A stretch of 6,941 bases of DNA from Solirubrobacteraceae bacterium (lineage in GTDB: Bacteria; Actinomycetota; Thermoleophilia; Solirubrobacterales; Solirubrobacteraceae). How positions within the stretch are numbered: position 1 is the stretch's first letter; each line of letters starts with the position of its first letter. Both the position numbers and the translations under genes were made by a program. The notes below the pieces were generated by a model. That model searched no databases and was not told where the DNA came from. It saw nothing but the letters and a program-made list of their open reading frames with translations. This document shows, in pieces, positions 1 through 6,038 of the stretch. Where the stretch lies: the NCBI GenBank assembly GCA_025935735.1, contig JAICUS010000326.1, forward strand, positions 1 to 6,941, read 5' to 3'.

Positions 1-507
1 CTGCAGCTGCAGCGCGGCCTCGCGGTTGTAGGCGCGGAAGCCCGAGGTGGTGTCCGGCACGTCGGTGGCCGACGCCTGGCGCACGACCCAGGAGCCGAGC
101 CGCTGCAGCGACTTCTTGGCCGGCGAGAAGTGCTCGATCGTCGCCACCTGGCGGTCGCCCACCACCATGTCGGCGTCGCCGGCCAGGATCGGCGCCACGA
201 GCTTCTCGATGTCGCCGCCGTAGTACTGGTTGTCGGCGTCGGTGTTGACGATCACGTCGGCGCCGAGCTTGAGCGCCGCGTCCACCCCGGCCTGGAAGCC
301 GGAGGCCAGGCCCTTGTTGTTGGTCAGCCGGACGATGTGGTCGACCCCGTGGCGGCGCGCCACGTCGACCGTGCGGTCGGTCGAGCCGTCGTCGATGATC
401 AGCCACTCCACGCTCTCGAAGCCGGCCAGCTCGCGCGGCAGGTCGGCCAGCGTGACGGGGAGGGTCTCCTCCTCGTTCAGACATGGGATCTGGATGATCA
501 ACTTCAT
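1..507 (-). CDS. Family 2 glycosyltransferase, polyprenol-phosphate sugar synthase-like (3' end cut by window)
   Basis: This GT-A fold glycosyltransferase probably transfers a sugar from a nucleotide donor to a polyprenyl phosphate on the cytoplasmic side of the membrane, as DPM1-like enzymes do. The 169 visible residues start [17 protein letters not shown], the usual N-terminal strand and acidic loop of GT2 enzymes. [10 protein letters not shown] (residues 37-46) is the nucleotide-binding aspartate motif. NTDADNQYY (88-96) holds the DXD metal site at D90/D92. GDRQ (117-120) and [11 protein letters not shown] (155-165) are typical of this subfamily. No membrane segment is seen in the visible part, and the C-terminus lies beyond position 1. 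The ATG at 507-505 is chosen because it sits directly before the conserved first strand, and an in-frame stop lies 11 codons upstream. No Shine-Dalgarno sequence precedes it. The gene is divergent from two GT-C glycosyltransferases that could use its product. The family is clear; the sugar (mannose, glucose or other) cannot be read from sequence. Confidence 0.9.
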   Translation of the reverse strand, partial: MKLIIQIPCLNEEETLPVTLADLPRELAGFESVEWLIIDDGSTDRTVDVARRHGVDHIVRLTNNKGLASGFQAGVDAALKLGADVIVNTDADNQYYGGDIEKLVAPILAGDADMVVGDRQVATIEHFSPAKKSLQRLGSWVVRQASATDVPDTTSGFRAYNREAALQLQ

Positions 508-554
508 CGGCGGCGGCAGTTCACGGTATCGCGCACGTCATCCTGTCTGACCGC
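508..554. promoter_or_regulatory. Divergent intergenic spacer, presumed to hold both promoters
   Basis: These 47 bp separate two divergent genes and are the only real gap between genes in the window, so promoters for both sides probably lie here or just inside the coding ends. On the minus strand, TACCGT (528 to 523) fits an actinobacterial -10 pattern TANNNT. A start about 7 nt downstream would leave a leader of only some 10 nt. The -35 match (CAGACA, 549-544, 15 nt away) is poor. For the plus-strand gene I see no convincing -10/-35 pair. Neither start has a purine-rich ribosome binding site. The location is well supported; the individual boxes are weak guesses. Confidence 0.35.
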
Positions 555-2039
555 ATGGACGGCTCCACGCTCACCCGGCCGCGGCCGGGCCCCAGCCGCC
601 TGCGCCGGCCGGCGCTGCCGGCCGGCCGCGGCCCGCGGCTCGCGCTGGCGGCGTTCGCGCTGATCTGCCTGGGCTTCCTGGTCGGCTACTTCGTCTTCCC
701 GACCTACCCCGTCTACGACTCCTACTACGACCTGCTGTGGGGCCGCGAGCTCCTGCACGGCCACGCGCCGGTGTTCGCCGGCTTCCGCTACCCGACCGAG
801 CACCCGCTGGCGATCGCGCTCGGCGCCGTCCTGTCGCTGCTCGGCCACGGCGGCGACCGGGTGTGGATCGCGCTCATGCTCGCGTCGTTCCTGACGCTGG
901 TCGCGGGCGTGTACCGGCTCGGCCGGATCGCCGCCACGCCGCTGGTCGGCGCGGTGGCCGCCGCCCTGCTGCTGACCCGCTTCGACTACGCGTTCCTGGC
1001 CGCCCGCGGCTACATCGACGTCTGGTACATGGCGATGGTCGTCTGGGCGGCGGTGCTGGAGGCGACGCGCCCGCGCCGCGGGACGCCGGTCCTGCTGCTG
1101 CTCGCCGCCGCCGGGCTGCTGCGCCCCGAGGCCTGGGTGCTCGCCGGGCTCTACTGGTGCTGGCTGGCCTGGAAGGCCACCTGGCCGGAGCGGATCCGCT
1201 ACGCCGCGCTGGCGGCGATCGGGCCGGCCGTGTGGGTCGGGCTGGACGCGATCGTCACCGGCGACCCGCTGTTCTCGCTGCACCACACCGGCGGGCTGGC
1301 CGAGGACCTCGGGCGCTCGCGGCCCGTGTCCCAGCTGCCGGCCGCGGTGCCGGGGTTCTTCGCGAGCCTGGTGAAGATCCCGGTCCTGGTCATCGCGGTG
1401 ATCGGCCTGCTCGCGGGCGTGGTCATGGCGCCGCGGCGGATGACCATGCCGCTGCTGCTGCTCGTCACCGGCCTGTTCACGTTCGTGCTGATCGGCGTGG
1501 CGGGCGCCTCGGTGATCGAGCGCTACCTGGCCGTGGCCGCGCTCGCGCTGATGGTGTTCGCCGCGGTGGCGCTGGCCGGCTGGACGATGCTCGAGCCGGG
1601 CCGGCTGCGCACCGGCTGGATGGCCGCCGCGATCGTCGCCGTGCTGGCCGGCGCCGGCTACACGGCCGTGCACCTGGACTTCTCCTACTTCACCTCCGAG
1701 CTGCGCTTCCGCGGCGAGTCCCACCACGACCTCACCCAGGTGCTGCACAGCGCGCCGGTGCGGGCCGGGCTGCGGTGCGGGCCGCTGAGCACGCCCAACC
1801 ACAAGATCGTCCCGGACTCGCGCTGGATCGCCGACCTGCGCGACGGCCGCGTGATCCCGCGGGCGAACCGGCACGTCGCCCACCCGGCCCGCGGCGTCGC
1901 GCTGGTGATCACCAGCCGCTTCGCGATCCTCCAGCAGGCCTGGACGAACCCGCTCGACGACCCGCGCATCCAGCTGCCGCCGCCGGGCTTCCGCCGCGTG
2001 GCGACGTCGCGCTTCTACGCCGCGTATGCGCGCTGCTAA
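555..2039 (+). CDS. GT-C type integral membrane glycosyltransferase
   Basis: This 494-residue multi-pass membrane protein has the layout of a GT-C glycosyltransferase (PMT/ArnT/RgtA-like). Such enzymes move a sugar from a polyprenyl-phosphate donor to an acceptor outside the cytoplasmic membrane. An Arg/Pro-rich cytoplasmic tail (1-28) precedes the first membrane segment (about 29-48). The first outer loop carries YPVYDSYYD (51-59), whose D55 is a candidate for the catalytic acid of the family, and then TEHPL (81-85). A second acidic site, ARGYIDVWY (150-158), matches the position of the usual second GT-C loop motif. LLRPEAW (188-194) also recurs in such proteins. About ten further hydrophobic segments run to residue 373. 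A soluble ectodomain of about 120 residues follows, with only two cysteines: C408 and C494, the last residue. The ATG at 555 has no Shine-Dalgarno sequence. The gene's 3' end overlaps the next glycosyltransferase by 14 nt. Family assignment is firm; donor and acceptor are unknown. Confidence 0.82.
   Translation: MDGSTLTRPRPGPSRLRRPALPAGRGPRLALAAFALICLGFLVGYFVFPTYPVYDSYYDLLWGRELLHGHAPVFAGFRYPTEHPLAIALGAVLSLLGHGGDRVWIALMLASFLTLVAGVYRLGRIAATPLVGAVAAALLLTRFDYAFLAARGYIDVWYMAMVVWAAVLEATRPRRGTPVLLLLAAAGLLRPEAWVLAGLYWCWLAWKATWPERIRYAALAAIGPAVWVGLDAIVTGDPLFSLHHTGGLAEDLGRSRPVSQLPAAVPGFFASLVKIPVLVIAVIGLLAGVVMAPRRMTMPLLLLVTGLFTFVLIGVAGASVIERYLAVAALALMVFAAVALAGWTMLEPGRLRTGWMAAAIVAVLAGAGYTAVHLDFSYFTSELRFRGESHHDLTQVLHSAPVRAGLRCGPLSTPNHKIVPDSRWIADLRDGRVIPRANRHVAHPARGVALVITSRFAILQQAWTNPLDDPRIQLPPPGFRRVATSRFYAAYARC
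604..626 (+). repeat. Perfect GC-only inverted repeat (10-bp stem, 3-nt loop) early in the first GT-C gene
   Basis: GCCGGCCGGC occurs at 604-613 and again at 617-626, separated by GCT. The 10-mer is its own reverse complement, so the copies are both direct and inverted repeats and could form a 10-bp stem of only G-C pairs. It begins about 50 nt after the start codon, in the Arg/Pro/Ala-rich cytoplasmic tail. It may simply reflect biased codons in a GC-rich genome. Confidence 0.5.
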
Positions 2040-3675
2040 GGCTTGGCCGCTCGGCCTGGCGGCGCTGACGCTCGCGGCGCTCCTGCTGCGGCTCATCGGG
2101 CTGAAGACCGGCCTGCCGTACGTCTACAACGCCGACGAGAACAACCACTTCGTGCCGCGGGCGATCGGCATGTTCGGGCACAGCCTGAACCCGGACTACT
2201 TCGTCAACCCGCCGGCCTACACGTATCTCGTCCACGGGCTCTACCTGGTGCGCTGGGGCACGAACCCGGCGAGCATCGGCGCGGCGTTCGCGGCGAACCC
2301 GACGACCGCGTTCGCGATCGCCCGGGCCGCCGCCGCCGTGCTCGGCGCCGCGGCGGTGACGTTCACGGCGCTCGCGGGGGCGCGGCTGTTCGGCGACCGC
2401 CGGGTGGGGATCCTGGCCGGCGCGCTGCTCGCGGTGGCGTTCCTGGCCGTCCACTACAGCCACTTCGCGCTCAACGACGCGCCGACGCTCGCCCCCGCCG
2501 CGCTCTGCCTGGTCGGCGTCGCCGGGATCTACCGCCACGGCCGCCGGCGCGACTTCGCGCTCGCGGGGATCGCGCTCGGGCTGGCGATCGCCACCAAGTA
2601 CACGGGCGGGATCCTCGTGGTGGCGGTCGTGGCCGCGGCGGTGGCCGGCGGCCGCTGGCGCGGGCTGCTGCTGGCCGGCGTGCTGACCGTGGCCGCCTTC
2701 CTGGTCGCCGATCCGTACGCGCTGCTGGACGCCGGCGCGTTCCACCAGGGGCTGACCACCCAGACGTCGACCGCCTCCGAGGAGGGCGGCAAGCTCGGCC
2801 TGCAGCACATCTCCGGCTGGCGCTACTACGCGTCCGCCGGTACGTGGGCGTTCGGCTGGCTGCCCTCGCTGGCCGCGCTCGGCGGCGCTATCGGGCTGGC
2901 GCTCAGGGACCGCCGGCTGGCGCTGATCCTGCTGCCCGCCCCGATCCTGCTCTACCTCTACCTCGGCCACCAGACGCGGTTCTTCGCCCGCTGGCTGCTG
3001 CCCGTCTACCCGGTGCTGGCGCTGCTGGCGGCGTACGCGGCGGTCGAGGCGACGCGGCGGATCCGCTTCGGCTGGATCGTCGCCGGCGTGGTGCTGTGCG
3101 CGCAGGGGCTCGTCTTCACCATCCACAACGACGTCGTCCTCGCCCGGGCCGACACGCGCCAGCTGGCCCGCGACTGGCTCGTGGCCCACGTGCCCGCGGG
3201 GACGAAGATCGTGGTCGAGCCGGTGTTCCCCGACCAGTGGGCGATGGACGTGGGGCACTACAACCCCGCGACCCGCAGCGGCTATCGCTGGAACAAGTGG
3301 CCGACCTCGCGCGTGCGGCTGAACCCCGACGGGACGCCGGTGCGCGGCCCGGGCGCGCTGGTCAAGCTCGAGGACTACGAGAAGACCCTGCAGCCGGCGC
3401 TGGTCGACCGCTACCGCACGCTGGGCTACTGCTGGGTGGTCACCGGCTCCACGCAGTACGGCCGCGCGTACGCCGATCCGAAGGCCGTCCCGCGCGCGCT
3501 GCCCTACTACGCGCACCTGAAGGCGACGGCCGACCTGGCCTACGAGATCGCGCCCTACAAGGCCGGCGCGCAGGGCGTGCCGTTCTCCTTCGACTACTCC
3601 TTCAACTACTACCCGCTGCAATACAGTCGCCCAGGGCCGGAGGTGGACGTGTACCGCCTGCGAAACTGCACCTGA
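2026..3675 (+). CDS. GT-C type membrane glycosyltransferase, ArnT/PMT_2-like
   Basis: This 549-residue multi-pass protein is probably a polyprenyl-phosphate-sugar dependent glycosyltransferase acting on the outer face of the membrane. After the first membrane segment (about 7-26) comes VYNADENNHF (33-42), the acidic D37-E38 pair expected in the first outer loop of ArnT/PMT-type GT-C enzymes. NPPAYTYL (61-68) follows. HYSHFALNDAPTLA (143-156) is the second conserved loop and ATKYTGG (near 190) the next typical motif. DPYALLDAGAF, the loop before about residue 270, is also common in such enzymes. Several more hydrophobic segments run to about 366. A soluble C-terminal ectodomain (367-549), rich in Tyr and Trp, contains just two cysteines, C469 and C548. 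The ATG lies inside the upstream gene's last codons (14-nt overlap) without a clear ribosome binding site, so translational coupling is likely. It is a distinct enzyme rather than an obvious duplicate of its neighbour. The sugar and acceptor are unknown. Confidence 0.85.
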   Translation: MRAAKAWPLGLAALTLAALLLRLIGLKTGLPYVYNADENNHFVPRAIGMFGHSLNPDYFVNPPAYTYLVHGLYLVRWGTNPASIGAAFAANPTTAFAIARAAAAVLGAAAVTFTALAGARLFGDRRVGILAGALLAVAFLAVHYSHFALNDAPTLAPAALCLVGVAGIYRHGRRRDFALAGIALGLAIATKYTGGILVVAVVAAAVAGGRWRGLLLAGVLTVAAFLVADPYALLDAGAFHQGLTTQTSTASEEGGKLGLQHISGWRYYASAGTWAFGWLPSLAALGGAIGLALRDRRLALILLPAPILLYLYLGHQTRFFARWLLPVYPVLALLAAYAAVEATRRIRFGWIVAGVVLCAQGLVFTIHNDVVLARADTRQLARDWLVAHVPAGTKIVVEPVFPDQWAMDVGHYNPATRSGYRWNKWPTSRVRLNPDGTPVRGPGALVKLEDYEKTLQPALVDRYRTLGYCWVVTGSTQYGRAYADPKAVPRALPYYAHLKATADLAYEIAPYKAGAQGVPFSFDYSFNYYPLQYSRPGPEVDVYRLRNCT

Positions 3676-3676
3676 C

Positions 3677-4330
3677 ATGAAGCGCGCCATCGCCTTCGGG
3701 GCCGGGCTGCTCGTCGTACTGGTGGGCGCGGCCAACCTGTGGGTGTGGCTGGGCGGGCGCGGGCCGGCCACACGCGACGTCGACCACGTGCCCAGGGCCG
3801 AGGCGGCGCTCGTGCTCGGCGCGCAGGTCTACTCAGACGGCAGGCCGAGCATCATGCTCGCCGACCGCGTGCACGCCGCCGAGGCGCTCTACCGCGCGCA
3901 CCGCGTCCGCAAGCTCCTGCTCTCCGGCGACCACTCGCGGGTCGACTACGACGAGGTCGGGACGATGCGGCGGATGATGCTCGCCGACGGCATCCCGGGC
4001 CGCGACATCTTCACCGACCACGCCGGCTTCGACACCTGGGACTCCGCCCAGCGCGCCCGCCGCGTGTTCGACGTCTCCAGCGCGGTCGTGGTCACCCAGG
4101 GCTTCCACATGGCCCGGGCGCTGTTCGACGCCCGCCGCGCCGGGCTGAAGGCCACCGGCTTCGTGGCCGACCGGCGCGACTACGGCCGGGTGATGGACAA
4201 GCTCGAGCTGCGCGAGGCGCTCGCCCGCGTGAAGGCCGTAGGCGACGTGGTGACCGGCGCCGGGCCGAAGTTCCTCGGGCCGCGGATCCCGATCACCGGC
4301 GACGGCCGGGCATCATGGGGACCGGAATGA
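3677..4330 (+). CDS. SanA/YdcF family (DUF218) membrane-anchored envelope protein
   Basis: This 217-residue protein has one N-terminal hydrophobic segment (about 4-26, after MKR) that should act as a signal anchor, followed by a DUF218 domain. The order of motifs matches E. coli SanA, a protein linked to vancomycin exclusion and envelope barrier function: AALVLGAQVYSDGRPS (43-58), KLLLSGDHSRVDYDE (79-93), MRRMMLADGIP (97-107), DHAGFDTWDSAQRARRVF (114-131) and VVTQGFHMARALF (138-150). The catalytic activity of the family is not settled, so no reaction is assigned. The ATG at 3677 is 1 nt after the stop of the upstream glycosyltransferase. Its own stop overlaps the ribD start as ATGA. No nearby Shine-Dalgarno sequence is seen, as expected for a coupled gene. 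The two upstream genes fit an envelope role. Family membership is firm, but orthology with E. coli sanA is not proven, so no symbol is given. Confidence 0.88.
   Translation: MKRAIAFGAGLLVVLVGAANLWVWLGGRGPATRDVDHVPRAEAALVLGAQVYSDGRPSIMLADRVHAAEALYRAHRVRKLLLSGDHSRVDYDEVGTMRRMMLADGIPGRDIFTDHAGFDTWDSAQRARRVFDVSSAVVVTQGFHMARALFDARRAGLKATGFVADRRDYGRVMDKLELREALARVKAVGDVVTGAGPKFLGPRIPITGDGRASWGPE
4317..4321 (+). promoter_or_regulatory. Ribosome binding site that decides the ribD start
   Basis: GGGGA at 4317-4321 lies 5 nt before the ATG at 4327 and is a plausible Shine-Dalgarno site. It favours 4327 over the in-frame ATG at 4315, which has only weaker purine runs upstream and would add just MGTG. 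The choice also gives the ATGA stop/start overlap seen again at the ribE/ribBA junction. Confidence 0.55.
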
Positions 4331-5448
4331 CCGCCCCGCTCCTCACCGACTCCGAGCACCTCGCCCGCGCGATCGAGCTGGCCGAGGGCGGGCGGGGGCG
4401 GACGAGCCCGAACCCGCTGGTCGGCGCGGTGATCGTGCGCGACGGCGAGGTGCTGGGGGAGGGCTTCCACGCCGAGCTGGGCGGCCTGCACGCCGAGCGC
4501 GCGGCGATCGCCGCGGCCGGCGCCGCGGATCTGCGCGGCTCGACGATGTACGTCTCGCTGGAGCCGTGCGCGCACACCGGCCGCACGCCGCCGTGCACGG
4601 AGGCGATCGTCGCCGCCGGCATCGCGCGCGTGGTCATCGCCTCCGACGACCCGACCGAGAAGGCGGCCGGCCGCGGGCCGGGGATCCTGCGCGACGAGGG
4701 CGTCGCGGTCGAGTTCGCCGAGGGCGAGCTGGCCGGCCGCGCGCGGCGCCTGAACCAGCCGTTCCGCAAGCACGCCCGCACGGGCCGGCCGTGGGTGCTG
4801 TTCAAGTCGGCCATGACCCTGGACGGCAAGGTGGCCACCCGCACGGGCGACTCGAAGTGGATCTCCCACGAGGACTCGCGCCGGCTCTCGCACCACTGGC
4901 GCGCGGAGTGCGACACGGTGGCCGTGGGGATCGGCACCGCGCTGGCCGACGACCCGCAGCTCACGGCCCGGGTCGACGGCGTGACCCGCCAGCCGCGGCG
5001 GATCGTGTTCGACTCCGAGGCCCGGCTGCCGCTGGACTCGCAACTGGTGCGCGGGGCGGCTGAGGTGCCGCTGACCGTGGTCGTCTCCCGCGCCGCTCCG
5101 CGGGTGGCCACCGACGCGCTGGAGGTGGCGGGCGCGGACATCATCGTGGCCACCGGCGCCAACGAGCCCGACCGCGTGCGCAACGCGCTGGCCCAGCTGG
5201 GCGCGGCCGGGATGACGTCGATCCTGCTCGAGGGCGGCCCGCACCTGGCGGGCGCGTTCCTGGACGCCGGCGAGGTGGACGAGATCCGCCTGTTCGTGGC
5301 GCCGGTCGTGCTCGGGGGCTCGAGCGCCCGCGACCCGCTGGAGGGCGAGGGCGCCGAGCGGATCTCCCAGGCCATCCGTGCGCTCTCGCTGGAGTGCCGG
5401 CGGGTGGCCGACGACGTGCTGATCCGCGCTCGCATGCGGGAGTGGTGA
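4327..5448 (+). CDS. ribD: Bifunctional riboflavin deaminase/reductase RibD
   Basis: RibD performs two cytoplasmic steps: zinc-dependent deamination of the pyrimidine made from GTP, then NADPH-dependent reduction of its ribosyl chain. The protein has 373 residues, normal for the fused enzyme. In the deaminase half, SPNPLVGAVIV (27-37) is followed by the zinc site: H55 and catalytic E57 in GGLHAE, with C81 and C90 in EPCAHTGRTPPC (79-90). The reductase half starts near 155 with PWVLFKSAMTLDGKVATRTGDS (positions 155-176; key residues K160, D166, G167 and K168). VGIGTALADDPQLT (200-213) and the SILLEGGPHLAGAFLDAG stretch near the C-terminus are also characteristic. One oddity is the usual DPNPxVxGxG segment, which reads DDPTEKAAGRG here (107-117), losing the Asn and the second Pro. 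The start overlaps the SanA-like stop and ribE follows after 2 nt, so the gene is part of a tightly coupled transcript. No FMN riboswitch lies directly upstream. The open frame continues upstream through the previous gene, but the conserved domain begins only near residue 9. Confidence 0.96.
   Translation: MTAPLLTDSEHLARAIELAEGGRGRTSPNPLVGAVIVRDGEVLGEGFHAELGGLHAERAAIAAAGAADLRGSTMYVSLEPCAHTGRTPPCTEAIVAAGIARVVIASDDPTEKAAGRGPGILRDEGVAVEFAEGELAGRARRLNQPFRKHARTGRPWVLFKSAMTLDGKVATRTGDSKWISHEDSRRLSHHWRAECDTVAVGIGTALADDPQLTARVDGVTRQPRRIVFDSEARLPLDSQLVRGAAEVPLTVVVSRAAPRVATDALEVAGADIIVATGANEPDRVRNALAQLGAAGMTSILLEGGPHLAGAFLDAGEVDEIRLFVAPVVLGGSSARDPLEGEGAERISQAIRALSLECRRVADDVLIRARMREW
5438..5442 (+). promoter_or_regulatory. 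Ribosome binding site that decides the ribE GTG start
   Basis: GGGAG at 5438-5442, inside the last codons of ribD, is 8 nt before the GTG at 5451. That GTG gives the classic riboflavin synthase N-terminus MFTG. Upstream in-frame candidates (ATG 5394, GTG 5442, GTG 5445) would add residues the family does not have and are poorly placed relative to this site. Confidence 0.65.
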
Positions 5449-5450
5449 CG

Positions 5451-6038
5451 GTGTTCACGGGGCTGGTCGGAGACCTCGGGACCGTGGTCGCGGTCGACGC
5501 CACGGCGGACGGCGTGCGCCTCGGCGTGCGGACGTCGCTGGCGGGCGAGCTGCGCGAGGGCGACTCGGTGGCGGTCAATGGCGTCTGCCTGACCGCCACT
5601 CGCGTGTCTGACGACGCGTTCTCCGCCGACGTGATGCGCGAGTCGCTGCGCCGCTCCTCGCTGGCCGAGGTGGGCGAGGGGTCGACCGTCAATCTGGAGC
5701 TGCCGCTGCGAGCGTCGGACCGGCTGGGCGGCCACGTCGTGCAGGGCCACGTCGACGGCGTGGGCGCCGTGCGCGAGACGCGCGAGGACGGGTTCTCGCG
5801 CGTGGTGACGATCGACGCGCCCGCCGAGCTGCTGCGCTACGTCGTCGAGAAGGGCTCGATCGCCGTCGACGGCGTGTCGCTGACGGTGGCGGCGGTCGAC
5901 GGCGAGTCGTTCTCCGTCGCCCTGATCCCCGAGACGCTCGAGCGCACGACGCTCGGCACGGCCGGGCCCGGACGGCCCGTGAACCTGGAGGTGGACGTGT
6001 TCGCCAAGTACGTCGAGAAATTGCTGGTCCGGGCATGA
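5451..6038 (+). CDS. ribE: Riboflavin synthase, alpha subunit type
   Basis: Riboflavin synthase dismutates two molecules of 6,7-dimethyl-8-ribityllumazine to riboflavin and the pyrimidine precursor; the family is usually trimeric and cytosolic. The 195-residue length is typical. The protein shows two tandem lumazine-binding barrels. The first starts [12 protein letters not shown] (1-12) and contains [12 protein letters not shown] (37-48). The second starts [13 protein letters not shown] (93-105) and contains [12 protein letters not shown] (135-146) and [12 protein letters not shown] (158-169). In the last motif Glu stands where His or Thr is common. The GTG start at 5451 is chosen for the MFTG terminus and the GGGAG site; it is 2 nt after the ribD stop. 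The stop overlaps the ribBA start as ATGA, so translation of ribE and ribBA is probably coupled. Confidence 0.96.
   Translation: MFTGLVGDLGTVVAVDATADGVRLGVRTSLAGELREGDSVAVNGVCLTATRVSDDAFSADVMRESLRRSSLAEVGEGSTVNLELPLRASDRLGGHVVQGHVDGVGAVRETREDGFSRVVTIDAPAELLRYVVEKGSIAVDGVSLTVAAVDGESFSVALIPETLERTTLGTAGPGRPVNLEVDVFAKYVEKLLVRA

Noticed and set aside
1..12. CTGCAG repeated twice at the left edge
   Set aside because: It simply encodes Leu-Gln-Leu-Gln in the glycosyltransferase, and there is no sign of a longer repeat or element end.
504..2096. 530-codon minus-strand open frame opposite the first GT-C gene
   Set aside because: Its translation is low-complexity Arg/Gln/Ala/His-rich with no domain, as expected from the reverse complement of high-GC codons. 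The plus-strand frame has clear membrane segments and family motifs.
1909..3771. 620-codon minus-strand open frame opposite the second GT-C gene
   Set aside because: It is the longest open frame here, but it is compositionally biased and motif-free, and it spans two plus-strand genes. It is a GC-driven shadow.
3739..4326. Possible long N-terminal extension of RibD, since its frame is open through the preceding gene
   Set aside because: The extra sequence is Arg/Ala-rich shadow of the SanA-like gene. The conserved deaminase begins right after the ATG at 4327, which has its own ribosome binding site.
4200..4330. FMN riboswitch (RFN element) upstream of ribD
   Set aside because: The region is coding sequence of the SanA-like gene, and I could not recognise the conserved RFN blocks there. 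A covariance scan would settle it.
5394..5450. Upstream ATG start for riboflavin synthase
   Set aside because: It would add 19 residues that the family lacks. The GTG at 5451 yields MFTG and has a well-spaced GGGAG site.
4180..5750. Overlapping minus-strand open frames opposite ribD and ribE
   Set aside because: The translations are repetitive Arg/Ala/Ser/Pro-rich shadows, and the plus strand encodes unmistakable riboflavin enzymes.
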